NCBI GenBank assembly: GCA_009760855.2
Contig: WPIO01000061.1
Location: forward strand, 945,501-1,009,500
Direction: 5' to 3'
From: Cristatella mucedo
Lineage: Eukaryota > Bryozoa > Phylactolaemata > Cristatellidae
Length of the DNA stretch: 64,000 nucleotides
Part shown: piece by piece, positions 52,531 to 64,000 of the stretch
Position numbering within the stretch: position 1 is the stretch's first letter
Layout: each line of letters starts with the position of its first letter
The notes under the pieces: model-generated
Database searches by the model: none
Seen by the model: the letters and a program-made list of their open reading frames with translations, nothing else
Told to the model about the DNA's origin: nothing
Program-made: the position numbers and the translations under genes

Positions 52531-54206
52531 TGCAGCACATGTGCTCACGCTTATACACACATATGCATAAACAGAGATGCACAATGCACTTAGCTCACAC
52601 AAGCATTAGACACAGGCACATGAGATGCCAGAGATTCATCGAAGTGTAAGGCCAGAGAGTCGGTGGCAGACTCGGCGGTGGACAACTCATAGCTAGAAAT
52701 TATCCACTTGGGGATCATCCCTGGACCCAAACAGGATAGAAAGACATCTATTGATAGAGAATGCCATACTTTTCTCCCTGCAAGACCATCAACACGTCTG
52801 TTGCTAGAGCTTGTAACAGTTAAATTTGACTGCATTGCAGCTGAAAGTACCAGGCACTGCCACAGAGGCTCCAATGCACCATTTTTGTGCTTTTGCCTGA
52901 GTTGAGGTGTTACGAAAAGTCCAGTTGTTAAGAGAAATTCCAACTCGTTCTGACGAAAAGTAACTATCACAACCAGTTTCCCAATGCTGAATTTTTTGAG
53001 CCAAAAGCCTTGAATACCTTCACACAGATAATGGCTATTTACTTAGCAGCAGTGAAGGGCCTTCGTCTGCTGGCTCGCTGTGCAGTCATGTATACAAAGC
53101 ATGGTACGTATGGACCGTCTCGAGCCTGTTTGCTGATATTAAAACTCATTCATACGTGATAATTTGCGTTGTGCGCCGGACTGGTGAGATGCAAAAGTCA
53201 CACTTGAAGACACTTCAGAACGGCAACAGGTAAAACTGATGATCGGCTGCGCTGACATAATGCGCTGGCAGATACATGACACTCTTTAAAACTCCTTCTA
53301 TCGAAAGCAGCAACGGCATCGACGAGGCTCATTTTGCATAGCAGCTGACTTGTGCACGGTCGAGTAAGAAAATAGGCGCTCAATTGAAATAAATATTCCA
53401 GAATGCTCACGTTCACACATGCATCGTTCGTAAGGTGCTCAATGCTGTGCTCTCACTACACACCAGCACTAACGGCGTGGGGGTAGAGCAGGAGAAAGGC
53501 CCAATAAGCAAAAAGTGATCGATGTTGAAAGCTTGGCTGCCTCGACAGAGATTAGAGCAGTCAATGCTGGATGGAGACCCACTCAAGGGCTAAAGTAGCA
53601 GTCTCGGGCCAGCAGTATGGCAGCACAGACGGAGCACGTGAGGACAGCAACAGATGTGCAGGCATGCTGTTCTCATCATCAAACCAATGGGTAAAAGGGT
53701 GACGTTTAAGATCACACAATCAGGCATCACCAGCTTGGCTATCCACGGTCACAGTGCAAGATCATTCGAGTGAAGTATGGTGCAGGACAGTGCACGAGCC
53801 GAGGCTGCCGAGCTACTTGTCCTGCCGTTTGCTCCTTAAAGTGAGAAATGACGACACGACGTCGACATGAGCTGGTCTTGTAGTGCGATGCTCGATTAAC
53901 AAATAGCTTGGAAGGCGGCTTCCAGATGTCATCACGATTCGGTAATGCAGACGGCAGCACTTTCCAGCGGCTATGTAACGTGTGTGCGATCTTGTAAAAC
54001 GTGTCAGATGACCAATTTCTCCAATTTGCTGCAGACAGTTTTTCGATGTCCAGCAGCAACTGGCGACTCTGAGGTAGCCCAGCTGCACGATGTCCGGTGG
54101 GGGCTTGGGGGGAGGGTCTGTCCTTCCAATGAGCTGCATGCACCCGGGCTGATTTACAGCCAACGTCATCATGGCGTTCAGGAGTGCAGCAAGAGATGCG
54201 CTGGCA
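52531..54206. other. Intergenic / CAPN7 3' flank
   Basis: Beyond the CAPN7 stop two overlapping minus-strand frames (53,739-54,143 and 53,813-54,223) stay open, but neither resembles a known protein. The second runs through the CAPN7 stop in another frame. This is probably 3' UTR and intergenic DNA. No polyadenylation hexamer was identified. Confidence 0.35.
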
Positions 54207-56869
54207 TTAGCGCAGCCAGCCATAGCTGACTGGACAACTGGCTTGGACGGTCAGTAAGAATGGACCCTCTTGCTTAGGCAGGAAGGTCGACGGGCAAACG
54301 TTGTACATACCACCTCCGATGCTGTCCAATCGAAGCACACAGAAGCCTCGCCTGCAAGCACGGCGCAAAAGCTGCTACCCTTTGAGCCCGCAAGAAGTTG
54401 AAACTGTAGAGCAAGCAAGCAGCCGAGGACGCGCAGCAGGCGCTGGAGAAAATCCTTAAGATGCTACAGCTGCAGTCTCCCGGTGCAGGTGCGACTGACG
54501 CAATGCGCAGGTAATGTAATGTATCTCCATCAGTAACTCCACAAAGTCATAAAGACCATGTGGGTGTTACGCAGGAGAGTTTTGTATAGCGCACTCACAG
54601 CCTAAGCGGCTTTCGGTACGCATTCGGTAGCCAACAGACTTCGTCTCACGCAACAAAGAGAAAGTGGGAAGCATAGCAGAGTCAGGAGAGCAGTCGAGGT
54701 AGTGAGTAGCATAGAAGTAGCAGCTCAGGACCGCTGAAAAAGATGTGCCATAGTCGGCAGTTGGAGAGTAGATGTCGTTGCGTAAGAATTGTGGAAGCGA
54801 GTTCCACAGTCTAGGACCTGCAGAGCTAAAGCTTCTGTCGCCAACTGTCTTTAAGCAGAGGAATGGGACAGCTAATTTATTCTCCACACAGGACCTGAGG
54901 GCGCAAACAGGCTGAAACTGATGCAGCAGTTCAGCTAGGTACGAAGGAGCTAAGCCGTGGCGGGCCTTGTGGGTCAGCGTTAGAACTTTGCTCTGTATCC
55001 TTTGCTCAACCGGCAACCATCCTAGCTCTTTCAGCAAAGCTGACACGTGCTCAAACCGCTGGGACTTGAAGATCAGCCTTGCAGCCATATTCATAGTCAG
55101 CTGTAGTGGCATAATAGCTTTCTTTGGTAGCCCAGCCAAAAGGGAATTACAATAATCAAGCCGAGACAGAACTAAAGAGCTAGTTAAATCTTTTACAAGC
55201 CACTGTGGGAGACAGCTTCTAATCTTGGATAGGGATCGGATGTGATGGCTAGCTGTAGAGGCAGTCTTCTGAATGAAGCTTTTGAAATTGAGGCAGCTGT
55301 CGAACACGACACCTAGATTACGAGCACGTAGTGAAGGTCGCACAATAGCATCACCTATTAGAAGAGCAAAGCCTTTTAATCTAGCCACACGCTTAGGGTG
55401 TCCTATGAGAAGCAGTTCGGTTTTATCGTCATTTAATTTCAGGAAGTTTTCCGACATCCAGGATCGAATATCGGCAAGGCAAGCATTCAGTTTCTTAGTT
55501 GCTGCAGCAGATTCCGACGGTTTAAATGACAAATAAAACTGAGTATCGTCAGCATAGACTCGCTTGCATTGCAAGCACAAAGACACGGTGATTTACAGGG
55601 TGCCACTCGGCTAGACACATCGTCCACGCGTTTAAAGCATAAAGCATACTGCTGCGGCTCGAGAACACTACCTACGCACCGGTAAGGACCCGACGAGAAC
55701 TCTCGAGGCTGACCGGTGCCCGATGCATTGACGGTCACGGTGGTTGTCTCCAAGCCCACGCTGTACGTTCTGCAACGAAGCAACCAAAATGGAGGCCAAG
55801 GGGATGTGGCACACCTTCACGTACAGTTGGAGCTTCGTGGTGCCACGATCGGGCACGGATCGTTCATCGGATCCTTCGAAAAGTGGAAAATATCTACGAC
55901 CTTAGTTAACAATAAAGGTACAACAAAGTGTACAGCCGAGCATCTAGGTAAAAAAAAGCCCTGTGATTTAGCAGACCGTCGGCAATACTGCTATGCACCA
56001 GTTCATTGTTGGCCACCAGGGAACCAACAAAGAGATGCTTTGGATTTGTTATAGGATTCACGAGCACAGTGAGTACTTGGTTTTTGGGGCTTTATGGTAT
56101 TACTACAGCGATATATACATGCATACTCCAAGGCCCCAATCAATGTCGAGTTCCTTTCGAATGGGCAAATAATCTAAAAGGTCTCAGAAAAGCTAGGGGC
56201 CCCGAGCTAATAAGCACCAGCCAAGTCTGACCAATAGAGCTCAGCTGCAGCACATCAGGGAACCCAGAGCCTCATCAGAAGCAACCACCCACAGCTTGCC
56301 AATGCTTGCTATTCAGCAGTCACTACTCAGTATGGTAACATGCCCACAGGTTTACAGATTAATTATTACACAGCAATATTAATCAATCTGCATCATTCTG
56401 CAAACACATAGCCACGCAAAACAAGAAGCGTGACACCCAAAGGTTAGTTGGTCTTGAGCTATTAGCATAAAATCGGTGTCTTTGTGTCAAAACGCTGTGA
56501 GACCGAATGCACAGTGATGACTGCAATAAACATACCCTGCTGATCTACTAGCATCAGGCCGAATCAGAAGTTCTATACTGAAAATATCGCTTGCAATGGT
56601 GTATTTTCAAAAATAATGATATATAAGATCTAGAGGAGCAAGACAAATGACTGAACTGCAGGCCAACACGGTGCCACATGCTGGGGTATATTCACACTCA
56701 AGCCGATACCTCACTACATGGCCTCTTTTCATCCAATCTTCTTCGAGGCATACTAGATTCCTTGACCCCAAATAGCCCTACGATAGGTTGAAAAACGTTA
56801 TCTTGCATGTGCACAGACAACCAAACGCATTCATGCAAGCACACACTCATGCGCACACATACAAACACA

Positions 56870-56925
<56 letters not shown>

Positions 56926-59900
56926 TACATAAACAAGATACACACTAACTCAGAGACAGACAGACGGACGGACAGACAGACAGACAGAAACACACACAAA
57001 CCCCCCACACACTCAATGGAGACACGCAGCCATGTTCATACATCCATACAGCATACCCACATACACGTGCAAGCGCTTGTACACACACGCACACATACAC
57101 ACACACACACACAAACACACACACCATACAGCCATCACACATGCATGCACGCACACACAAAAACCAAAACACATTTGTGTGTGCACAAAAATTCCCATGC
57201 TTCGGCTCTGTCACTCTTCAAACGCCACAAAATTCGATTAACGCCCTCTCACCGAGTTCCTCAGAAGACTTGCAGTTACTGATCATTGTTATTGCGGTTA
57301 GAGTGGTACTACACGTGACTTACCAGCAGGAGGAGCCCAGAAGGCTGCGACCTTCCAGTTTTCTTCCCACGGATGCTCATGCCATACTTTATCCAGACTG
57401 CTGCCCACAAGTACAGGACCCCCCCAGGCCACAAAGTGTCTCCATCACCGCACAGTAGCAGAGACTGACATACAGAATTTCGTTTCGAAAGAGGTGGGAC
57501 AACGCAAGCAATCAAGCCACTCTAGTCATACGATGAACAGCATGCAAATGCAACCGAAAAGCAGCTGCCGAACATGATTCATATGCCTCTAGGGCTGCTA
57601 AATGTGTAGCCAACAACTGTCGAGCAGATCAAGTGACAGGCTCGGTTTCACTCGAAATCCTCGAGGGAAATGTGGAAGAAATCAAGAGTGCCAAGCAACG
57701 ACAGGTAAAATAAAAGAATAAAACAGGCCTTTCTCTTGGGTTCCATGCTCAAAGCCCTTACTGAGGTGCCTTTAAGAGCAGCAGGATATAGTTGTCCGTC
57801 GAAGCATTGTCGATCTTTAACTGAAGAAGCGGATTGTTGGAATAAGTGCTGTGGTTGCCACAACCACCAGCAGTGAGCCCTTCCCACTTGCCCTGTATCT
57901 GAAAAACGATGACACACCATTTTGACTTCTGTCGAAACATGCTGGCACTGCCACAGATGCTGGGATAACCTCTGCATGGCCCTAAAGCTGCCCTGCTTTT
58001 TTCAGCGGCAGACGAAGCACGGAAAAAGAAACATGGCTTCTTTAAAGATGATTAAGATGAATAGAAGGGGAAACAACATGAGAACAATAAAATACGCCAT
58101 TGCATGCCAAACCCACATGTAATGATCTTGCATCTTCTAAGGCCCAGCTGAAGATGCTACTAGTCTATTTAGTAATAAAAATAATAATAATGCATTGGAT
58201 AAAGTGCCCTCAGATAACTTAATCCCTTTCTAGGCGCTTTACATTTGCTGCAAAGGGACATGCAATTAAATGGTAAGTAAAATCATGCTTGAAAAACAAA
58301 CAAAATGAATAACATGGTTAGGGGGACATGCACAGGGTCAGCATGCAAATGTGGTTAGTGGCAGCATGCACAGTGTCAGCATGCATAAGCACGTGAAGGA
58401 CGAATCATAGGGACCCACTAAATGCTGTCCTAAATAGGTGTGTTTTTAAGTTCTTACGAACTAAATGCACGATCTCTAAAGGATTTGAGGTTTGTACGAG
58501 GTATTGGTAGACTGTTGGATTCCGAAAAGCAGGTGGTACGATGCTTGGCCTGGTGGGGGAGTAGATCTGAGAGATAGGCTGGAGTCAAAGAATGAAGTGA
58601 CCTAAAAGTTAGCGACAAAACCTTGAAGTCAATCTGTTGCTTGACTGGTAGCCAGTGCAGGTCGGCAAGAAGTGGTGTGATGTGGCAACTGCGACGCTCA
58701 CGACAGACAAGCCTAGCTGCAGAGTTTTGCACCAGCTGCAATCCTGATCGCACATGCTGGTAGGCCAGTAAGCAGTGTGTTGCAGAAGTCGTTGTGCTTT
58801 GTGTGTGTAACTGTACATGATTCAGTACGTGATATTAACGAGAAGTTTAACTAACCGCTAGCCATGAGTGTCTTTATGTGTGCTTTTGCATGCTAGCCTA
58901 AACATGATGCTTGCTTTTGCATGCTTGATAACTTCTCTCAGGGTGCTCTAAAAACGACCTAGCAGACTAAGTAACACAAGTTTTGTTTTTAGGTAGTACG
59001 TATTATTTCCCAATTGTTTATGCTTCAGAAGTAAGGAAAATGGCCACAATTCCCATCACACGTTGCCTTCGTGACTGCGACAGTGATCATCTTGAAAAGA
59101 ACGAATTTTTGATGAAAAAACTGACAGGTTTGCTTCTCGTAGTTCACATTAGTCAGTAAGAACAGCAAATACTGATGTATTTATTATGAACTCATATAAT
59201 AATGACTAGTCAAAATGGTTCAGATATGAGTAGCCGTTCTAGATTCGTGATATTTCAAATCGCTTTCTCAAAGAAGCCACCAACAAATTTCCCAGCTTAT
59301 TTTTGTTTTATTGTCCTTGGTCATGACGTTCAATGTATCGCCATCTGCAGCTCCACACGGTCAACATGATTTAAGTGGGTTTCATGCAAGGGAGTTTTCT
59401 ACTGCTCACTATTGCAATGTCATCATGCAAAACATTTTTAGATGTGACATGCATAGAGTCAACATGCATGTACATATGGTTAGTAGCAGCAGGCACAGTA
59501 TCAGCATGATTAAGCACATAAAGTATGAATCACAAGGACCCACTAAAAGCTGTAATAAACAGGTGTGTTTTAAGGTTCTTTTTAAATATCGTCATAACAG
59601 GGGATGTCAGTGATGCCAGTCGGAAGTGTGTTCCAGGCTTTGGGAGCGTATGAACTAAATGCACGGTCTCTAAAGCGTTTGAGGTTCAAGAGTTTGAGAT
59701 TTGAGTAAGCCTCCACGCTCTCCTTGAATTAGTACGACGAGCATCACGGATATGGGGTTTGAAAGACACGGTGCCTCCATTTTGGCACAGCTCTTTATGA
59801 GAGCCTGAACCAACAGCCAATAGTTTTCAGCCTTGCCATTGCCCAGAAAGCCACACACCACTGCCAAAGGTCGCTTTTGACGTCCTGTTCAGCTTCTTGG

Positions 59901-62653
59901 CAAAGTCGTCATACTTACAATCTTGGTCGTCATACTTACAAAATCACCGTACTTACACTCTTATCAATATTAGGTGAGCGCTACACTACGTAACGTTAGG
60001 ACACTGACATAGTCAGTCCTCTTTCAGGCCGAGTGAGTCACAGGAAGAGCCGGGCTTTTCTTCCTGTTATTAAGCAGCACCGCTGTGAGGCTTCTGGATG
60101 AGCTGTCCATGAATAGGTGCGATTCACTCGAATTGCAGGCGATTCCTACAGCCTCAAATAGACCTGCTATCTAGTTTCAGATGCACAGCCCATCTCGCCC
60201 ACTGACGAAGTTGAGAAAAATCGGTGACATTTTTCTCTGGTCTGTTACTTTCCCAAGTTTATCCAAAAAGTTCCTTGAGCCGAGAAGTCAGAAGCTCAGC
60301 ATCAGAAATGGTAAAACCAAAGTCTCTGATCAGAGGTATTTTCGGTTGGAGGACTATGGCATTCTCTCTTCAGCTGCATTTGTGAAATTGGAATCCGGGT
60401 CTATTGTCCTTGCTGTCTGACTTGCTGCTCTCTCGTGAACAGGCCCTATTCCTCTGCAGAGAGATAAGAGATCGGGAGCACAGGCCAGTGAGGCACTGTG
60501 GCGACTGACGAAGGAATGCCTCGATATACGATGGGAGGCACGCTTTTGCCAGTTCGACTGTTGGAATGGTTCATCATGCCGAAATAGCAGTTGCTTGAGG
60601 TCGGTTTGTGCCAAATTCTTGAATTTCTTTTTCAAGGCTCCGTTTTCTCCCCTGTAACAGCTTGCAAACACACTATACGATTATATAATCAATATATTAT
60701 ATTCCATACACTACATATATTGTTCAAGAATTCCATGGACCAAGCAGCAATTGTTCACATAATCTTCAGGAGCTCTCTTGCAGTGTTCGACGGTGGAATA
60801 AGGTGCCAAGGGCTTGCACCGATACCCGACCGACATGCCACAGTATGCTCGGCAGGCCTCGCAAATCTTAACATAAGCTTTCAGTATTTTTTCGCTCATG
60901 TCTTGAAAAATTGTCCACGCACGTGGGTCAATGCATCTATTGAGTGAACGCAGCCTTTTTGATGCCATGCCAATCAAATATGGCTAGTCACTATTCTCTT
61001 ACTCTACAATAACATAAATTGAAATTATAGTTTAAGGCACCTAAACGGTTTGTTACACTACTAAGGCTGCTACTATAGAGTGCTATGTAATGTATCTCCG
61101 TCTGTAACTCCACAAAGCCACAAAGACTATGTGGGTGTTACGCAGGAGAGTTTTGTATAGCGCACTCGCAGCCTAAGCGACTTTCGGTACGCATTCGGTA
61201 GCCAACTGACTTCGTCTCACGCAACAAAGAGAAAGTGGGAAGCATAGCTGAGTCAGGAGAGCAATTGAGGTAGTGAGTTGCATGGAAGTAGCAGCTCAGG
61301 ACCGCTGAAAAGGATGAGCCATAGTCGACAGTAGGAGAGTATAGCTGAGTCAGGAGAGCAGTTGAGGTAGTGAGTAACATGGAAGTAGCAGCTCAGGACC
61401 GCTGAAAAGGATGAGCCATAGTCGGCAGTAGAACAGTAGTGCTATTTCCGCAGATTAGGGAAACATACTTTTTATTAATGGACAAAAAATTAACTAAATC
61501 ATGTTACATCGTGAAATTATCCTTACTTTTAACTATCGTACACACAACCCGTAAAGCACAGAGGCGAGTAAGTGCAGACTTACCCTTCCGCTGCAGTAAG
61601 AAATCGGCATCGACATGTATAACAACTTATGTGCACTCAAGCAGACAAGTGGCTCTCACCTCACGCTTGTGCTGTGGTACATAGGGGTCAAATATCTTCT
61701 GCAACTCGAACTCACACTGGGCATAAACACGAAGCGTGTAATGGATGGAGTTACGCTTTTCGTACTGTGATACGACAAGGGTGTAAGTTTGGCGGCCACT
61801 CTCAACCATTTTGACTAGATAATGAGGACTGTTAATTCGTACTCCATCACGATATGGTGGTGGGTCGCCTGCAAAAAAAGGGCACAATCAACAGAGGTAC
61901 ACACGGGCTAGCTTAGAAATCTACAGCAAAGAGATTGCAAATCGTCTAGTGTCACTATCTAATCAGTCAGGCATTAGTAGCAAAGCACAGAACAGCAGGC
62001 TCCACCACCTTCAATAATGCCGGATGGTGCAGACGCCCGAGACCCAGCCATTGAGTGCGCAACCAAGCAAGCCACAGAGGCTGTAATTTAGTGTACTTCT
62101 TGATGCCTATTATCTGCATCTATAACCTTTGGGAAACCGAGATTAGTTTCTATGGGCTGTAAGATTTATCGGCTCCGGCACTGCATGAAAACCTTCAACA
62201 CTTTTTGGCATTACTACTAGGGTTGCTTTGTAGCAGCAGCACTATTCTGGGGGAGAGCACTGCAGCTTGATTTCACTGGTGGACCTGAACCAATTTGCCT
62301 AAAAAGTGCATCAAGTCTGGTGAAACTTTGATACAACGCGAGCTCAACGAGCATGCAGTCGGAAAGGCACCCGGTTAATTCTTCTGGGGTGGCTCAAGAT
62401 AGCTGCAGCCTGCTGCTATGCCTACGGCCAGAAACAAATACTTATTGTGGATAGCACCCAGCGAGATCCAGGCACTTTGCGAATGCCGCATGGCTGGAGC
62501 CCACGACCCTGGCCGTTAAAGGCGAGCACCTTATTCCTGGACCAAGCCAGGGTGGCAAGAGCCTTTAACACACTTACTTGGATAGTACACTCGTTTTCCA
62601 TCCGTTTTGTAAACCAGCACCGTAATAAACTCCTTGTTATCAGCAAAATCATC
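54207..62653 (-). CDS. CAPN7: Calpain-7 (CAPN7), last five exons, 5' part outside the window
   Basis: Exons: 62578-62653, 61660-61868, 57762-57898, 55680-55769, 54207-54351 (657 nt, 218 residues plus TAA). Splice sites join in phase throughout. The protein runs DDFADNKEFITVLVYKTDGK, DPPPYRDGVRINSPHYL, YTLVVSQYEKRNSIHYTLRVY, IQGKWEGLTAGGCGN, YSVGLETTTVTV, and PSTFLPKQEGPFLL, which tracks the human CAPN7 C-terminus nearly block for block. This is the C-terminal C2-like (calpain beta-sandwich) region. The MIT domains that bind ESCRT-III and the cysteine-protease core lie upstream of the window. No upstream exon was recognised between 62,654 and 64,000. The last two introns contain LINE copies: a LINE-B lies between exons 54,351 and 55,680. 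The final residues (QASCPVSYGWLR) differ from human. Confidence 0.94.
54511..55590 (-). mobile_element. LINE-B 3' half with a 339-aa intact frame, in the last CAPN7 intron
   Basis: The open frame 54,567-55,586 starts just before the RT catalytic box (VYADDTQFYLSFKPSESAA) and stays open through [87 protein letters not shown] and the end GCECAIQNSPA. The 3' UTR and a short ACATT tail lie at 54,511-54,566. The 5' RT fingers and endonuclease are absent. It is the best preserved LINE copy and lies in an intron on the gene's own strand. Confidence 0.9.
56865..57140. repeat. CA-rich microsatellite cluster in a CAPN7 intron
   Basis: A long (CA)n at 56,871-56,920, an ACAGACAGACGG-type GACA tract at 56,955-56,990 and a second CA tract at about 57,080-57,125. 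Confidence 0.92.
58180..58795 (-). mobile_element. LINE-A copy in a CAPN7 intron
   Basis: AAT tail, GGCGCTTTACATTTGCTGCA, GCATGCAAATGTGGTTAGTG, then a frame with FRDRAFSS, SLTFRSLHSLTPAYLSDLLP, LHWLPVKQQIDFKVL and [19 protein letters not shown]. The stretch coding for APKAWNSLP is deleted near 58,455. Confidence 0.82.
59425..59692 (-). mobile_element. LINE-A fragment
   Basis: Lacks the tail. GACATGCATAGAGTCAACAT, CATAAAGTATGAATCACAAG, TTCCAGGCTTTGGGAGCGTA and CACGGTCTCTAAAGCGTTTG match the reversed LINE-A. It ends where the decayed mobile-element ORF begins. Confidence 0.7.
59690..60430 (-). pseudogene. Decayed mobile-element-type ORF in a CAPN7 intron
   Basis: Scattered minus-strand frames resemble a protein family that I recall as very abundant in cnidarian and arthropod draft genomes. 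They are DAELLTSRLKEL near 60,290, LIDSS/SLTAVLLNNRKKSP-like codons near 60,080, and CGFLGNGKAENYWLLVQALI near 59,850 (family pattern: SRL..., LFIDSS..SLK.VLLHN, FLGN.KAENY). Stops and frame changes break it throughout, so it is dead. A possible upstream piece is the open frame 60,711-60,977. The family's function is unknown to me; its repeat nature is inferred from its abundance. A LINE-A fragment abuts the 3' side. Confidence 0.45.
61084..61437 (-). mobile_element. LINE-B 3' fragment with internal duplication
   Basis: Reversed 3' UTR and C-terminus (SAMLPTFSLLRETKSVGYRM..GCECAIQNSPA). An ~86-bp piece (TATAGCTGAGTCAGGAGAGC to the SSFSAVLSCYFHAT coding segment) occurs twice in tandem, at about 61,247 and 61,333. 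Confidence 0.82.
62449..62556 (-). mobile_element. SINE-1 fragment beside a CAPN7 exon
   Basis: CAGGCACTTTGCGAATGCCG, TGGAGCCCACGACCCTGGCC and GAGCACCTTATTCCTGGACC match the reversed SINE-1 head and body. The tail is lost. It ends about 20 bp from the CAPN7 exon donor at 62,577. Confidence 0.6.
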
Positions 62654-63708
62654 CTTAAACAAAAAGAAAAAACCTGTCAACAGTGTTTACCAAGGCAGCC
62701 ACACTCAGTCAACAACTCATGGCAATGGAGTATAAGGAAGCAGCTTGGATGGGCCGAAATACAGGGTATGCACAAGGCCTATAACATGGGAAATGTAGAG
62801 CCACAAAACAACAGGACAAGATGGACATAGGCTTAATGACCAGTTAATGGAAATAAATGAAATTTTATGGCCTCACTTATTCTCACCTATGCATTATAAG
62901 CAGAGCAGAGCAGATTGCAATGAAAAAAATTAAAATAATAATAGTAATAGGTCTTTTGTAGAATGGCCTAAGATATCCAAAGCTACATCCAGGCTTTAAA
63001 ACTACCTGCAGGAGAAGCAACAACCTAGAGTTAACGACAAACAATGTAAAATGCTCAGACAAGCATATACAAACACACTTGTATCCTGCTTAGACCAGCA
63101 TGCAAAAGCACGAGTGGTGCGGTAGTTGAACAGACGAGTAGTTCGGTTCGTATGACTCTGGCAAGTAGCTGGCGTTGAATCATGCACAGGTAAGCACAAA
63201 ATAACAGAAACAAGAGGCAGGCTCACTGGAGGGGGGCAGAGAAAGCTTAGCAGAGCAGGCATGTCTTAATCTGACACTTAAAAGACGCCAAGTCAACGCA
63301 GGCAGTGACAGAAGCCAGACGCGAGTTTAAGCCTTTTGATTCATACAAACTGATGCCCGATCAACAAGAGATTTCAATTTAGTGCGAGGACCAGGGAGAC
63401 GTCTGCAAGCCAAGGAGTCGCTGGTGCCAGAGAGCACCCATGAGGAGCAAGGAGGTCAGATGAGTGCAGATGGTGCCAGCAAATGAAGCGACCTGAGAGG
63501 CGATATGATGCTTGATAGGGAGCTAGTAATGCTAAGAGAGAAGAAGACTTCTGAGGTTTTCCATCCTCCTCTAGAGCCCGGTAAATTCAAGAACTAAAAC
63601 AAATGCAAAACCCTTTAACACGAATAAGGACATTCAAACAATTGCACGTCTTCCAAGCAACAGACACCCCTCGTGGCACAGGAGCTGACCTATCGGGAGC
63701 ACATTGCA
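62654..63708. other. CAPN7 intron sequence, nothing recognised
   Basis: No further CAPN7 exon seen. 63,270-63,560 resembles a very old reversed LINE 3' part (GCGAGTTTAAGCCTTTTGAT, CAAGAGATTTCAATTTAGTG). Confidence 0.4.
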
Positions 63709-63843
63709 GTGCTAGTTTGGCCAAGTGGTTAAGATGCTTGCCTCGATCAAGGTCTGGCCAAGGTCGTGGCTCGAGCCCCGTGGCATATGTGAAGCGCCTG
63801 AATAGAGATTAAGTTCTCTTAGGGCACTATACAAATCAATTAA
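63709..63843 (+). mobile_element. SINE-1 copy
   Basis: TTTGGCCAAGTGGTTAAGAT (A box), GGCTCGAGCCCCGTGGCATA (B-box region), GAAGCGCCTGAATAGAGATT, AAGTTCTCTTAGGGCACTAT, ACAAATCAATTAA. Confidence 0.83.
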
Positions 63844-63845
63844 GT

Positions 63846-64000
63846 TGGTCCATGCATTCGTGACATCTCGTCTCGACTTCTGCAACTCACTGCTTACTGG
63901 CCTACCAGCATGTGCGATCAGGCGATTGCAGCTGGTGCAAAACTCTGCAGCTAGGCTTGTCTGTCGTGAGCGTCGCAGTTGCCACATTACTCCACTTCTC
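63846..64000 (+). mobile_element. LINE-A fragment running off the window end
   Basis: [20 protein letters not shown]-coding start, then [33 protein letters not shown]. It joins the SINE-1 tail directly and continues beyond 64,000. Confidence 0.82.

Noticed and set aside
52261-52649. His/Thr-rich and Val/Cys-rich frames
   Set aside because: Translation of a CA/TG microsatellite.
53041-53090. EPADEGPSLLL frame as the CAPN7 last exon
   Set aside because: A superficial match only; the true last exon at 54,207-54,351 has PSTFLPKQEGPF and phase-correct splice sites.
53739-54223. Two overlapping minus-strand frames of 134-136 aa after CAPN7
   Set aside because: No homology recognised, neither has a clear start or splice context, and both lie in the probable CAPN7 3' UTR.
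56698-57282. 164-aa Thr/His-rich frame and opposite Cys/Val frames
   Set aside because: CA and GACA microsatellites in a CAPN7 intron.

Overview
This window is animal (metazoan) nuclear DNA, most likely from an invertebrate. It shows short GT-AG (and two GC-AG) introns, a CCDC92 orthologue (an animal family), and many decayed CR1/L2-like LINE fragments, tRNA-derived SINEs, TIR elements and CA/AT/GA microsatellites. No bacterial operons, rRNA or CRISPR were seen. I could not fix the phylum.

Three protein-coding genes are supported, all on the minus strand. (1) PRPF8/Prp8, the core spliceosome scaffold, is complete in 38 coding exons at 14,955-34,182. Every exon joins in phase, giving 7,383 nt and 2,460 aa. 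From the MSEEK motif on, it is collinear with human PRPF8 at a constant offset of about 125 residues, caused by a long Pro/Gly/Met-rich N-terminus. (2) A CCDC92-like coiled-coil gene lies at 41,956-47,267: two exons, 365 aa, with a 4.2-kb intron full of repeats. (3) The 3' end of calpain-7 (CAPN7) lies at 54,207-62,653: five exons, the last 218 residues. Its upstream exons lie outside the window.

Layout: 1-14.9 kb is intergenic repeat-rich DNA with LINE-A, -B and -C fragments, a nested LINE-B insertion, a 0.5-kb TIR element family and SINEs. 15-34.2 kb is PRPF8, whose introns carry LINE and SINE pieces. 34.2-41.9 kb is intergenic and holds the most unusual structure of the window: a 2.97-kb element bounded by about 80-bp inverted repeats and filled with about sixteen diverged 170-bp monomers (36,199-39,169). 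41.9-47.3 kb is CCDC92, whose intron carries two SINEs, LINE remains and a degenerate CCCTAAA tract. 47.3-54.2 kb is intergenic repeats. 54.2-64 kb is the CAPN7 3' region, whose introns hold a near-intact LINE-B 3' half, LINE-A copies, CA microsatellites and a decayed mobile-element ORF.

My repeat names are local. LINE-A has an ATT-repeat tail, LINE-B has an ACATT-repeat tail, and LINE-C is an older, more divergent relative. SINE-1 has a tRNA-like head and a tail resembling the LINE-A 3' end. SINE-2 has a tRNA-like head with a perfect B box. MITE-1 is the TIR family. Exons were placed by reading both strands and matching my memory of the human proteins; no database search was run.
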